Assembly (NCBI RefSeq): GCF_014645835.1 | Contig: NZ_BMMM01000002.1 | Coordinates: 242,388-306,387 of the forward strand | Origin: Streptomyces albiflavescens | GTDB taxonomy: Bacteria; Actinomycetota; Actinomycetes; Streptomycetales; Streptomycetaceae | DNA length: 64,000 nt | Direction: 5' to 3' | Shown: positions 8,901 through 17,656 of the stretch, in pieces | Layout: every line of letters begins with the position of its first letter | How positions within the stretch are numbered: position 1 is the stretch's first letter | Program-made: the position numbers and the translations under genes | Notes under the pieces: model-generated | Databases searched by the model: none | What the model was told of the DNA's origin: nothing | Seen by the model: the letters and a program-made list of their open reading frames with translations, nothing else

Positions 8901-9778
8901 ACCACCGCAGCACGGAGGATGGCATGACCGAACAGGCCGTACTGGACCGGGTGTTGAAGCTCAGCGCGCGTCACCTCGGTTACGCGCCCGAGGAGATCAC
9001 GGCCGAGCAGACCTTCGTCGGCCTCGGCGCCGATTCGCTGCAACTCATCGGGATGCTCCGCCAGCTGGAGTCCGAGTTCGGGGTGGAGATCGCGATGCGG
9101 GAGATGCTGGAGGAGGCGGGCACGCCTGCGCTGGCCGCGCGGTTGATCGCGGAGAGGGCGGGGGCGGGGGCGACTGCGTCGGGTACGGGGGAGACCGGTG
9201 TCCCTGTCGCGGGCGGTCGCGCGGCACCGGCCGCGCCGCGCCCGGAGGGGGCTTCGCCGGGCGTGGAGGAGCGGGCGGCGGTCGGGGCGTCGGAGGGGGC
9301 GGCGGCTTTCCCGCCGGCGGCGACTGCCCCGGTGCCGGCTCCGCGATCTGCGTCGGCTTCCGCGCCCGCGCCGGTTTCGGCTCCCGCGCCCGCGCCGGAT
9401 TCGGCTCCCGTGTCGGCCTCAGTGGCGTGGGATGTCGAGGTGTGCGGGGCGACGGACGGTGCACCGGGCTCGGGGCCTCGTAGGACTGAGGCGTCGTCCG
9501 CGTCCGAGTCGTCCGGTCAGCGGCCTGTTTCGGGGTCGGCTGCCGCGGTGTCGTCCGCTTCCGTGCCGGCCGCGCGGCCCGCGTCACCCCTGAGGTCGGA
9601 TGGCGTCGCGGCGGAGGCTCCGCCGGGTGCGCAGGACCCCGCGTACGCCACCCGCGCCGAGGTCGAGGAACTGACCCGTCAGATACGTCAGTTGGCCGAG
9701 ACCCAGGCCCGTATGCTCACTCAGCTCTCGGACGCCGTCGCCCTGCTCACCGACGCTCGGCCGGGGACCGCCCGATGA
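5936..9778 (+). CDS. Type I PKS module KS-AT-ACP
   Basis: A 1280-residue minimal PKS module. The KS spans about 1-440 with Cys182 ('TACSSSLV'), His322 ('EAHGTGT') and His362 ('KPAIGH'). The AT spans about 595-972 with Ser722 in 'GHSVGEY'. Its second motif is 'RAFH', near the HAFH seen in malonyl-specific ATs, so malonyl-CoA is likely. The ACP is about 1000-1075 with Ser1034 in 'GADSLQ'. A long Ala/Pro/Ser linker and a helical tail (about 1235-1280) follow, probably a docking segment. There are no KR, DH or ER domains, so a beta-keto product is passed on. A Ser/Ala/Asp-only tract sits between KS and AT. It has a TTA codon at 6275. The next gene starts in the stop codon (ATGA). The KS has an intact Cys and no loading domain, so the starter must come in trans. 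Confidence 0.92.
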   Translation: MVRTAIVGMALRFPGADSPAAYWRDIRAGVSHVRRFGETELAAAGYPPEEYGAADFVAASAPLPGIDGFDAAFFGLSAREATVTDPQQRLFLECAHHALEDAGYARPRAGSPGLRIGVCGSTGYRLYSLHSYLANNLAQEVGSGDWQTLKQVQVGNYPDFAANRVAYRLGLTGPAVNVATACSSSLVSVHLARQALHFGDADLMVVGSAALHIPQVTGHRHAKGSTISRSGAVRAFDADADGTVGGNGVAAVVLKPLERALADGDTVYAVIAGSAVTNDGSDKSAAGGGFAAPGVAGQRDAVLGALRAAGVPADSIGYLEAHGTGTLKGDPIEFAALTEAFRLHTDRVAFCALGSTKPAIGHLDSAAGLAGLIKAVLALRHAEIPPLVGFARPNPALDVTGSPFVLPTRPRPWPAEEGRPRRAGVHSIGMGGTNAHVILEEPPIPAPRPRDRTPAPALLPLSGHTPEALAAVARGFRDHLAAHPGVDPADLLLTTALGRRQLGHRVVVTASDSDAASDSASDSASKSASASASASDSDSASASVSASVSASVSDSASDSASESGGAGGLVAALDAFLEGEPGPYALGAVGEEPGRGPVFLFSGQGSGYDGMGAASAERFPVAARTLEECARIYRGETGEGGFLERVAGGGVVPSGDARGVGVPSAGDSSGAGGSGSGGAGGAVGAAVWDTAFAQPALFALQVAQARLWRRFGVEPGVVAGHSVGEYAALCVAGALTLEDGLRLVCRRGRLMRDAVEPGGMLAVFAAEEVVRDLVADVEGLELAVVNGSAQYVVGGPPDALGAARSRLAELGVPAHLLPVDRAFHTAHLAPILDDFRDACGKVQLRPTRLEFVSGPDGVRHPPGWLPDADYLVRQTRWPVDFHAVLRTLDGESAFVEIGPDAPLTGLVGRVRPDAVAVPTQRRADAGLDTLWAAVARLHCAGHRLDWAALLDGCGGRRIPLPLYPFQHRSYWAGPPPTPLADERDGNRSDHRSTEDGMTEQAVLDRVLKLSARHLGYAPEEITAEQTFVGLGADSLQLIGMLRQLESEFGVEIAMREMLEEAGTPALAARLIAERAGAGATASGTGETGVPVAGGRAAPAAPRPEGASPGVEERAAVGASEGAAAFPPAATAPVPAPRSASASAPAPVSAPAPAPDSAPVSASVAWDVEVCGATDGAPGSGPRRTEASSASESSGQRPVSGSAAAVSSASVPAARPASPLRSDGVAAEAPPGAQDPAYATRAEVEELTRQIRQLAETQARMLTQLSDAVALLTDARPGTAR
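7462..7623 (+). repeat. GCTTCGGAC-type repeat coding a Ser/Ala/Asp tract
   Basis: About 25 imperfect copies of a 6-base unit (GCTTCG, GATTCG, GACTCG and similar) encode over 50 residues made almost only of Ser, Ala and Asp, with a few Val, Lys and Glu. They lie in the KS-AT linker of the PKS. This is a simple-sequence expansion, and its length is likely to vary between strains. Confidence 0.8.
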
Positions 9779-12700
9779 CCACGGCGCATGTGAGGCCCGG
9801 GGCGGACGCGGGTGCCGCCGTCGCGCGCGCGGCCGCCCTCTCCGACCAGCTCGACGAACTCCTGGCGGCGGCCCGCCGTCCCCAACGCCAAGCCGAAGCC
9901 GAGTCCCAGGCCGAAGCCGAGCGCCAAGCTGCAGCCGAGCCCCGAGCCGAAGCCGAGCGCCAAGGCGAAGCCGTGCCCGGAGCCGGAGCCGAGTCCCAGG
10001 CCGCAGCCGAGCCCCGAGCCGCAGCCGAGCGCCAAGCCGAAGCCGAGCCCGCGCCTCGAACCACACCTGCACCCACACCCGCACCCACCCTCAACCCCCC
10101 ACCCCTCCAACACGGCCCCCACGTACCCCTCCCCCCAACCTCCGGTATGTCCGGCGGCACCGCGACCCCCGCCCAGCGGGCCCACGCCGACGACCTGATC
10201 CGGCGTTTCACCGAGCGGACCCGGACCTCGAAGGAGTTGGCTCAGCGGCATCGGCGCGTTCTCGCGGACAGTCGGGCCGTGGTCGGGTTCCGGGCGGCGA
10301 CGAAGGAGATGCTGTACCCGATCGCGGCCCGCTCGGCGCGGGGCGCCCGGCTGACGGACGTGGACGGGAACGAGTACACCGACATCACCATGGGCTTCGG
10401 TGCGCTGTTACTGGGGCACGAGCCCGAGCCCGTGGCGGAGGCCGTGCGGCGGCACCTCGCCGACGGGCTGCGCCTCGGCCCGCGTTCCGAGGACACCGGC
10501 ACAGCCGCCGAGCTGCTCGCGGAGCTGACCGGCATGGAGCGCGTGGCGTTCGCGAACTCCGGTACGGAGGCGAACTCGGCCGCCGTACGGCTCGCCCGCG
10601 CGGCCACCGGACGCGACCGCGTGGTCATGTTCCGCGGCTCCTACCACGGTCACATCGACGCGGTCCTCGGCCGCCCGGGCCCCGACGGCCGCCACGCCGT
10701 CCCCGTCTCGCGCGGCATCCCGGCAAGTGCCGTCTCCGAACTCCTCGTCCTCGAATACGGCAGCCAGGAGAGCCTGGACGTCATCGAGGAACTCGGCGAC
10801 ACCATCGCGGCGGTCCTCGTCGAGCCGGTCCAGTGCCGCAACCCCGGCCTCCGGCCCGTCGAATTCCTGTGCAGCCTCAGGGAGTTGACGGCCCGCCGCG
10901 GCATCGTCCTCCTCTTCGACGAGATGCTCACCGGTCTGCGCCCGCACCCCCGCGGCGCCCAGCACCACTACGGCGTCGTCCCCGACCTCGCCACGTACGG
11001 CAAGGCGCTCGGCAGCGGGCACCCCATCGGTGCGATCGCGGGCCGCGGCGACATCATGGACGGCGTCGACGGTGGCTTCTGGCAGTACGGGGACGACAGC
11101 CGGCCGCCCCGCGACACGACCTTCTTCGGCGGTACCTACAACCAGCACCCGCTGTCGATGGCCGCCGCCCGCGCCGTCCTGACCCATCTGAAGGAGGCGG
11201 GACCGGGGCTCCAGCAGGTGCTGAACGCCCGTACCGACGCCCTCGCCGCCGACCTCGGCCACTTTTTCCGCGCCGAGGAGTTCCCCCTGGAAATGGCCCA
11301 CTTCGGGTCCATGTTCCGCTTCACCCACCGCGCCGACATGGAGCTGCTCCACCACCATCTGCTCCTGCGCGGCATCTACGTGTGGGAGTGGCGCTCCTTC
11401 TACCTCTCCACCGCCCACACCGACTCCGACATCGAACGGATCGCGGACGCGGTCAAGGGCTCACTGCGGGAACTGCGCGCGGGCGGCCACTTCCCCACGA
11501 AGGACTCCTCCGCGAGGGCCCGCCGGGGCCCGACCGCGGCTCCCGAACGCCCGGCCCCCGACTTCGGCGTCTACTTCTTCGGCGACCACCCGGAGGACGA
11601 GAGCGGCGCGCAGGCCTACGACCGCATCGTCGAGACCGCCCGGTTCGCCGACGAACGCGGCTTCAGCACCCTCTGGCTCCCCGAACGCCACTTCCACTCC
11701 TTCGGAGGCCTGTTCCCCAACCCGTCCGTGCTGGCCGCCGCGCTGGCCCGGGAGACGCGCCGCATACGGCTGCACGCCGGCTCGGTCGTCCTCCCCCTGC
11801 ACGACCCCGTGCGGATCGCCGAGGAATGGTCGGTGGCCGACAACCTCTCCGGCGGTCGTGTCGGCATCGGCTGCGCGACGGGCTGGCACGCGAACGACTT
11901 CGCCCTGCACCCCGACCGCTTCGGCAACCGCACCGAGATCGCCTTCCAGCACCTGGAGGACGTACGGCGGTTGTGGCGCGGCGAGAGCATCCGACGACGT
12001 ACGGGTGAGGGCCACACCTTCGACGTCCGCGCTCATCCACGGCCCGTGCAGGAGCGGCCGCCGTTGTACCTGGCGACGTCCGGGCGGCGCGCCTCGTACG
12101 AGGAGGCGGCCCGCCGCGACCTGGGGATCGTCACCAACCTGATGAACCAGACCGTCGAGCAGCTCACCGAGAACGTCCGGCACTACCGTCGGGTCCGCGC
12201 CGAGCACGGACTCGACCCCGACGCGGGCCGCGTCACCGTGCTGCTGCACACCTACCTCGCCGAGGACCACACCGCCGCCCGGGCCGCCGCGCGCGAGCCG
12301 ATGAGCCGCTATCTGCGGTCCTCGCTCCAGATGCGTTCCGCCGCGACCGCCCTCGGGAACCGGCCCGAGGACGTCGCCGGCGCGAGCGACGCCGACCTCG
12401 ACTACCTCTTCGACCGCGCCTACGACCGCTACTGCGACCAACGGGCCCTGATCGGCACCCCGGACACCTGCGCCGCCACCGTCGACGTCCTGCGCGCCGC
12501 GGGCGTCGACGAGATCGCCGCGCTGGTCGACTTCGGGCTTCCGCCGGAGCTGCTGCGGTCGGGTCTGGAACAGCTCGACGTACTGCGGCGCCGCTACCAC
12601 GAGCGCCCCCGGCCCCCGGCCGGGCGTCGCGCCCCCGCGACCCCCGCCCAGCGGCGTCTGTGGCTTGCCGCCACGCTGATCGCCAACCCGGCCGCGTACA

Positions 12701-15552
12701 ACGAGATCCAGGGGGTGCGGCTGCGTGGCCCGCTGGACGTCGAGGCGTTGCGCACCGCGGTCGACGGCCTCGCCCGGCGCCACGACGGACTGCGGACCGT
12801 CTTCCGGGCCGGGGGCGAGGGGGTCGACCAGGTCGTACGGGAGGAGTCCCGGCCGCGATGGGTGGTCAGCGACGTACGCGGTCAGGACGCCGACACGGCG
12901 ATACATGCCGCCCTGCGGGAGGAGAGCGCGCGGGCGTACGACCTCGCCGAGGGGCCGCTGTTCACGCCCCGGCTGCTGCGACTGGCCGATGACGACCATG
13001 TGCTGATCCTCGGCACGCATCACCTCGTCACCGACGCGCACTCCGCCGAGCTGATGGCCGCCGATCTGGGAGAGCTGTACCGCGCTGCCGTGGAGGGGCG
13101 CGCACCCCGGTTCGAGCGGGCCGCCGGAACCACGCTCGGCGTCGCGGGCCCGCCCGTCGTGGCGGCGGACCTCGAGTGGTGGCGCGCGCACCTCGGCGGC
13201 ACGCCACCCGTGCCCGCGCTGCCCACCGACCGGCCGCGCGTTCGTACCGTCGCCGGACGCGGCGGCGCGGTGGGTGTCCGGCTCGAACGGGATCCGGTCG
13301 CACGACTGCGGGAGTGGAGCGGGGAGCGCGGGGTCACGCTGTTCGCGACGCTGCTCACCGCCTGGCGGATCGTGCTGCGGGCGTCCACGGGGCAGGACGA
13401 CTTCGTCATCGGGTCCACCTTCGGGCGCCGTACCCCCGAGACCCGCGACACCGTCGGCTTCCACGTCGCCCTGCTGCCGCTGCGCGGGGCCCTCACGGAC
13501 GACACCGCGCTGACCGACGCCGTACGCGCCGCCCGGGACACGCTCTTCGCCGCCGACGAGCACCAACACGTCGACATGGACGCCTTGTTGGCTTCCGTCC
13601 ACCCCGACCCGGGCAACCCCCGTCCCCTCGTCACGGTCTCCGCCGACCTCGACAGCGCACCCCTCGCGACGCTCGCCCTGCCGGGCCTGCGCGCCGAACT
13701 CCTCGACGGAGGAACGGAGTCCGCACCCCTCGAACTCGCCCTGATGGCCACACGGGCCCCGGACGGATCTCTCGGTCTACGCATCCGGTACGACGCCGAT
13801 CTCTTCGAAGAGCCGACGGCGCGGGAGTACCTCCGCCGACTGGAGCAGGTGCTCGCGGGGATGACCGCGGGCGCCGCGGAGACGGTCGGCGACCTGGCGC
13901 CCCGCACGGCGGCGACCGTCGCCCCGGCGAGCGTTGCGGGCACGGCCGAGTACCTGCGCGGCCTCTGGCGGGACGTCCTCGGTGTCGAGCGGCAGCTCAC
14001 CGGCGACACCAACTTCTTCGAGCTGGGAGGCAATTCGATCACAGCGATCAGGCTGGTCAACCGGGTCCGTGACACGCTCGGCGTGGACTACCCACTGGCC
14101 GACTTCTTCCGTGACGCCTCGCTGGGGGCGATGACCGCCCAGCTCGCGCCGACGGCGGGCGTGACCGTCGTGGACAGCGCGCCGGTGAGCGACCAGCAGG
14201 CCCGCATGATCGCGTCGGTGCTGAGCATGCCCCGCCCCGAGGTGTGGAACATCCCGACCCGTATCCGCTTCACCGGCCCCTTGGACGCGGCCGCCCTGCG
14301 CACGGCGCTGGCCCAGCTCCTCGAACGCCATCACGGGCTGCGCCTCCGCTTCGTGCCGGGCCCGGCCACCCCGGACGACGACGGCACCGGCTGGCGTCAG
14401 GAGGTCCTCGACCTACCGCCCCCTCCGCTGCCCGTCGAGGACCTCACCGCCCTCACGGACGCGGAACGCGCCGCCCGTGCCGACGAGTTGTGCCGCGAGG
14501 CGGCCGCCACGCCCATCGAGCTGACCGCGCCCGTCCTCCCCGTTCTGCGGCTCCTGCGCCTCGGCCCCGACCGCTGGACGCTCATGTTCGTCGTGCACCA
14601 CATCTGCATCGACGGCTGGTCGCTTTCGCTGGTCCTCGACGAACTGGCGGCGCTCTACACGGCCGCAGCGCGGGGCCGCCCGCACGGTCTGCCCGAACCG
14701 GCCACCCAGTGCCCGGACTACGCGCGCCGGCAGCGGGACGACGCCGACCCGGAGCGGGAGGCACGCAGGGCGGCGTACTGGACCCGGTACCTGGACGGGA
14801 TACCCGCGAAGGTCGAGATACCCGGCGACCGGGCCCGCCCCGCCGTGCCGAGCGGGCGCGGCGACACACTGCGGGGCACGGTCCCGGGCGACCTCCGCGC
14901 CGCTGTCGAGAAGTTGGCGGCGGACCGGCACACCACGCCGTTCGGGGTGGCCGTCGCGGCGCTCGGCGTGCTGCTGGCCCGCCGGTCCGGGGAGCGGGAC
15001 ATCGTGATGGGCACGCCGTACGCGAACCGGGAGCGCGGCGCGTTCGAGTCGCTGGTCGCGTTGACGGCGACGAGCGTGGTCGTCCGGGTCACGCCGGACC
15101 CGGACGAGACACGGGGCGCGCTGGTGGAGCGCACGGGCGCGGGAGCGCTGGAGGCGACGGCCCATGTGCTGCCGACGGCCCGGATCGTCCGCGCGCTGCG
15201 CGAGAGCGGTGCCCGCGAGGTGCCCGAGCGCTTCCCGCTGACCATCGCCTTCCAGAACTCCCTCGACACGGACATCGAGATCCCCGGACTCGACGTGGAG
15301 GTGAGCGACCTCGCCCCGCCCGTGTCCCGTGTCGACCTCTGCTTCGGACTCGCCCCGTGCCGCGACCCGGCCCGGGGCTACCGCACGTTCCTGGAGTACT
15401 CCACCGACCTGTGGGACCCCTCCACCGCGCGGGCACTCCTCGACGACTGGATCGCCGTCATGGCCGAACTGTGCACCCGGCCGGACGACCCGGTAGCGCC
15501 CCTTCTCCACCCTCAACAGCACCTGAAAGGCACTCATGTCCCCCACGCATGA
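9775..15552 (+). CDS. Hybrid synthetase: aminotransferase - luciferase-like monooxygenase - C - PCP - C
   Basis: A 1925-residue protein. Residues 1-150 are an Ala/Glu/Gln/Arg repeat linker. Residues 157-575 form a class III (GSA-type) aminotransferase with 'ANSGTEANSAA' and PLP Lys410 ('TYGKALGSG'), expected to turn the PKS beta-ketone into an amine. Residues 597-942 match the MupA/Atu3671 family of FMN-dependent luciferase-like monooxygenases. C1 (about 955-1366) has HHLVTDA at 1082-1088 (last Gly replaced by Ala). The PCP has Ser1421 in 'GGNSIT'. C2 (about 1471-1910) has an intact HHICIDG at 1608-1614. There is no A domain for this PCP, so it must be charged in trans. It carries a TTA codon at 10408. 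It starts in the PKS stop and overlaps the peptidase gene by 17 bases. By analogy with microginin and puwainaphycin synthetases, the output is a 3-amino-2-hydroxy acyl peptide. Confidence 0.9.
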   Translation: MTTAHVRPGADAGAAVARAAALSDQLDELLAAARRPQRQAEAESQAEAERQAAAEPRAEAERQGEAVPGAGAESQAAAEPRAAAERQAEAEPAPRTTPAPTPAPTLNPPPLQHGPHVPLPPTSGMSGGTATPAQRAHADDLIRRFTERTRTSKELAQRHRRVLADSRAVVGFRAATKEMLYPIAARSARGARLTDVDGNEYTDITMGFGALLLGHEPEPVAEAVRRHLADGLRLGPRSEDTGTAAELLAELTGMERVAFANSGTEANSAAVRLARAATGRDRVVMFRGSYHGHIDAVLGRPGPDGRHAVPVSRGIPASAVSELLVLEYGSQESLDVIEELGDTIAAVLVEPVQCRNPGLRPVEFLCSLRELTARRGIVLLFDEMLTGLRPHPRGAQHHYGVVPDLATYGKALGSGHPIGAIAGRGDIMDGVDGGFWQYGDDSRPPRDTTFFGGTYNQHPLSMAAARAVLTHLKEAGPGLQQVLNARTDALAADLGHFFRAEEFPLEMAHFGSMFRFTHRADMELLHHHLLLRGIYVWEWRSFYLSTAHTDSDIERIADAVKGSLRELRAGGHFPTKDSSARARRGPTAAPERPAPDFGVYFFGDHPEDESGAQAYDRIVETARFADERGFSTLWLPERHFHSFGGLFPNPSVLAAALARETRRIRLHAGSVVLPLHDPVRIAEEWSVADNLSGGRVGIGCATGWHANDFALHPDRFGNRTEIAFQHLEDVRRLWRGESIRRRTGEGHTFDVRAHPRPVQERPPLYLATSGRRASYEEAARRDLGIVTNLMNQTVEQLTENVRHYRRVRAEHGLDPDAGRVTVLLHTYLAEDHTAARAAAREPMSRYLRSSLQMRSAATALGNRPEDVAGASDADLDYLFDRAYDRYCDQRALIGTPDTCAATVDVLRAAGVDEIAALVDFGLPPELLRSGLEQLDVLRRRYHERPRPPAGRRAPATPAQRRLWLAATLIANPAAYNEIQGVRLRGPLDVEALRTAVDGLARRHDGLRTVFRAGGEGVDQVVREESRPRWVVSDVRGQDADTAIHAALREESARAYDLAEGPLFTPRLLRLADDDHVLILGTHHLVTDAHSAELMAADLGELYRAAVEGRAPRFERAAGTTLGVAGPPVVAADLEWWRAHLGGTPPVPALPTDRPRVRTVAGRGGAVGVRLERDPVARLREWSGERGVTLFATLLTAWRIVLRASTGQDDFVIGSTFGRRTPETRDTVGFHVALLPLRGALTDDTALTDAVRAARDTLFAADEHQHVDMDALLASVHPDPGNPRPLVTVSADLDSAPLATLALPGLRAELLDGGTESAPLELALMATRAPDGSLGLRIRYDADLFEEPTAREYLRRLEQVLAGMTAGAAETVGDLAPRTAATVAPASVAGTAEYLRGLWRDVLGVERQLTGDTNFFELGGNSITAIRLVNRVRDTLGVDYPLADFFRDASLGAMTAQLAPTAGVTVVDSAPVSDQQARMIASVLSMPRPEVWNIPTRIRFTGPLDAAALRTALAQLLERHHGLRLRFVPGPATPDDDGTGWRQEVLDLPPPPLPVEDLTALTDAERAARADELCREAAATPIELTAPVLPVLRLLRLGPDRWTLMFVVHHICIDGWSLSLVLDELAALYTAAARGRPHGLPEPATQCPDYARRQRDDADPEREARRAAYWTRYLDGIPAKVEIPGDRARPAVPSGRGDTLRGTVPGDLRAAVEKLAADRHTTPFGVAVAALGVLLARRSGERDIVMGTPYANRERGAFESLVALTATSVVVRVTPDPDETRGALVERTGAGALEATAHVLPTARIVRALRESGAREVPERFPLTIAFQNSLDTDIEIPGLDVEVSDLAPPVSRVDLCFGLAPCRDPARGYRTFLEYSTDLWDPSTARALLDDWIAVMAELCTRPDDPVAPLLHPQQHLKGTHVPHA
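9883..10060 (+). repeat. GCCGAAGCCGAG-type repeat coding an Ala/Glu/Gln/Arg linker
   Basis: About ten imperfect units of 15-18 bases (AEAERQ, AEPRAEAERQ and similar) encode a charged, probably helical linker. It precedes a Thr/Pro-rich stretch and the aminotransferase domain. Near-identical longer blocks, such as two copies coding AAAEPRA, indicate recent slippage. Confidence 0.75.
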
Positions 15553-16888
15553 CACGCATGGCACGCACGACGAGCAGGACACGCACGACGAGCAGGACAC
15601 GCACGGTTCGTACGACCGCGCCCACAGCGACGACCTGCTCACCTTCGTCAAGGCCAGCCCCTCGCCGTACCACGTGGTGGCGAGCGCGGCGCAGCGGCTG
15701 GAGAAGGCGGGCTTCGAGGAGCTGCGCGAGACGGACGACTGGACGGTCGGCGCCGAGGGCGGCAGGTATGTCGTACGAGGGGGAGCTCTGCTCGCCTGGT
15801 ACGTCCCCGAAGGCGCCCCGGCCCACACCCCGTTCCGGATCATCGGCGCCCACACCGACTCGCCGAACCTGCGGGTCAAGCCCGCGCCCGACACCAGCTC
15901 GGCGGGGTGGCGGCAGATCGGCGTGGAGATCTACGGCGGCGTACCGCTCAACACCTGGCTCGACCGCGACCTGGGCATCTCGGGGCGGCTGACCCTGCGC
16001 GACGGCTCGACCCGGCTCGTCTGCGTCGACAAGCCACTGCTGCGTGTGCCGCAGCTCGCCATTCACCTCGACCGCACCGTGAACGAGGGCCTCGCCCTGG
16101 ACCGGCAGCAGCACATGGCCCCGGTGTGGGGTCTCGGCGGCACCGAACCCGGCGCCCTGCTCCGCCGGATCGCCGACGAGGCCGGCGTCGGCTTCGCCGA
16201 GATCCTCGGCTGGGACCTGATGCTGCACGACATCCAGCCGCCCGGATATCTGGGCGCCGACGAGGAGTTCATCGTCTCGCCGCGCCTGGACAACCAGATC
16301 TCGGTGCACGCCGGCGTCACGGCCCTGGTCGCCGCCGCCACCTTGCGGCGGCCCGCGCACCTTCCCGTGCTCGCCGCCTTCGACCACGAGGAGGTCGGCA
16401 GCGGTTCGGTGTCCGGCGCCCAAGGCCCGCTGCTGGAACAGGTGTTGGGCCGCGGTGTCACGGCGCGTGGCGGCAGCGGCGAGGACTTCAGCCGGGCCCT
16501 CGCGGGTGCCTTCTGCGTCTCCGCCGACATGTCCCACGCCGTCCACCCCAACTACGCCGAGCGGCACGACCCGGACCACCAGCCGCTGCCCAACGGCGGC
16601 CCGGTCATCAAGGTCAACGTCAACCAGCGGTACGCCACCGACGGCACCGGAGTCGCCGCCTTCGCCGCGGCCTGCGAACGGGCCGACGTGCCCTGGCAGC
16701 CGTTCGCCTCCCACAACACCATGCCGTGCGGCACGTCGATCGGTCCGATCACCGCGGCCCGCCTCGGCGTGGCCACCGTGGACGTGGGCGTACCGGGGCT
16801 TTCGATGCACTCGGCGCGGGAGTTGTGCGGGGCGCGGGATCCGGGGCTGCTGACCCGGGTGCTGACCGAGTTCGTGACGTCGGAGTAA
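15536..16888 (+). CDS. M18-family metallo-aminopeptidase (aspartyl aminopeptidase type)
   Basis: A 450-residue dizinc aminopeptidase of family M18, which removes N-terminal acidic residues. Metal and catalytic elements are visible: 'IIGAHTDSPNLRVKP' near 103-117, 'SPRLDNQISVH' near 243, 'AFDHEEVGSGS' near 282 and 'SMHSARELCG' near the end. An extra His/Asp/Glu repeat (THDEQD units) precedes the family start at about residue 30. Its ATG lies inside the end of the synthetase gene with AAAGG upstream, so it is a true operon member. A housekeeping peptidase is unexpected here. It may be a product-tolerant copy that protects the host, or a processing enzyme that trims an N-terminal residue. Neither is shown. 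Confidence 0.88.
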   Translation: MSPTHDTHGTHDEQDTHDEQDTHGSYDRAHSDDLLTFVKASPSPYHVVASAAQRLEKAGFEELRETDDWTVGAEGGRYVVRGGALLAWYVPEGAPAHTPFRIIGAHTDSPNLRVKPAPDTSSAGWRQIGVEIYGGVPLNTWLDRDLGISGRLTLRDGSTRLVCVDKPLLRVPQLAIHLDRTVNEGLALDRQQHMAPVWGLGGTEPGALLRRIADEAGVGFAEILGWDLMLHDIQPPGYLGADEEFIVSPRLDNQISVHAGVTALVAAATLRRPAHLPVLAAFDHEEVGSGSVSGAQGPLLEQVLGRGVTARGGSGEDFSRALAGAFCVSADMSHAVHPNYAERHDPDHQPLPNGGPVIKVNVNQRYATDGTGVAAFAAACERADVPWQPFASHNTMPCGTSIGPITAARLGVATVDVGVPGLSMHSARELCGARDPGLLTRVLTEFVTSE

Positions 16889-16942
16889 GGCACGGGGGCA
16901 AGGAACCGTCCGTCAGTCGAGCAGCCCGTGGGAGAGAAGACC

Positions 16943-17656
16943 GTGGAAGAGACCCACCTCATCTGTCTGCCCTTCGCCGGGGCGGGCGCGTCCTTCTTCA
17001 GGCCCTGGCAGGAGCGGGCACCGCAGGGCCTGCGTGTCCTGCCCGTGCAACTCCCGGGCCGCGAGGAGCGGTTCGTGGAGGAGCCGTACACCGATGCCGT
17101 GCGGGCGGCCGCCGAGGCGTACACGGCGGCGACCCGGCAGTTGCCGGACGGCGCACGCGTGGCCGTGTTCGGGCACAGCCTCGGCGCGGTGCTGGCGTAC
17201 GAGCTGGCGCACCGGCTGGCGGAGGACCCCGGGGTCCGTCTCGACGCGCTCGTCGTCAGCGGCTCGCCGGGGCCGTGGAGCGGGCGGGCGGACCGGGCGA
17301 GCGGGCTGCCCGACGAGGAGTTCCTGGCCCGGGTCCGCACCTTCGCGGGCTATGCGCACCCGGCCCTGGCGAACCCGGAGATGCGCGACCTCCTGCTCCC
17401 GCTGCTGCGGGCCGACGTACGGATGCACGAGACGTACCGGCCCGCTTCCGACCGCCCGCTGTCGGCGCCGGTCCTCTCGTTGCGCGGCCGCGACGACGAG
17501 CTGGTGAGCGCGGCCGAGACAGCCGAGTGGTCCGGGGCCACCACCGGCAGGCTCACCACGGCCGATCTGGACGGCGGGCACATGTACCTGACCGAGAACC
17601 CGGGAGCCCTGCTACGGCTGATCTCCGCCGAACTCCACGCCGGACGGGCCCGGTGA
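16943..17656 (+). CDS. Type II thioesterase
   Basis: A 237-residue alpha/beta hydrolase of the stand-alone thioesterase type that removes stalled or wrong acyl groups from carrier domains. The N-terminus 'LICLPFAGAGASFF' and 'LPGREERF' are characteristic. The nucleophile is Ser79 in 'GHSLGA', and the catalytic His is in 'DGGHMYL' near the C-terminus. I prefer GTG 16943 because GGGAGA lies 8 bases upstream; GTG 16928 in frame would add five residues. It overlaps the SDR gene by 4 bases (GTGA). No integrated thioesterase exists in the two synthetases, so this enzyme might also release the product. Confidence 0.9.
   Translation: MEETHLICLPFAGAGASFFRPWQERAPQGLRVLPVQLPGREERFVEEPYTDAVRAAAEAYTAATRQLPDGARVAVFGHSLGAVLAYELAHRLAEDPGVRLDALVVSGSPGPWSGRADRASGLPDEEFLARVRTFAGYAHPALANPEMRDLLLPLLRADVRMHETYRPASDRPLSAPVLSLRGRDDELVSAAETAEWSGATTGRLTTADLDGGHMYLTENPGALLRLISAELHAGRAR

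Noticed and set aside
11461..13602. A 713-residue minus-strand frame inside the synthetase
   Set aside because: The plus strand encodes clear MOX and C domains here. The minus frame has no recognisable domain and atypical composition.
15907..17640. The long upstream extension of the SDR frame
   Set aside because: The frame is open over the peptidase and thioesterase genes, but its sequence is Arg/Gly-rich and non-homologous. The SDR starts at GTG 17653 with a GTGA overlap.
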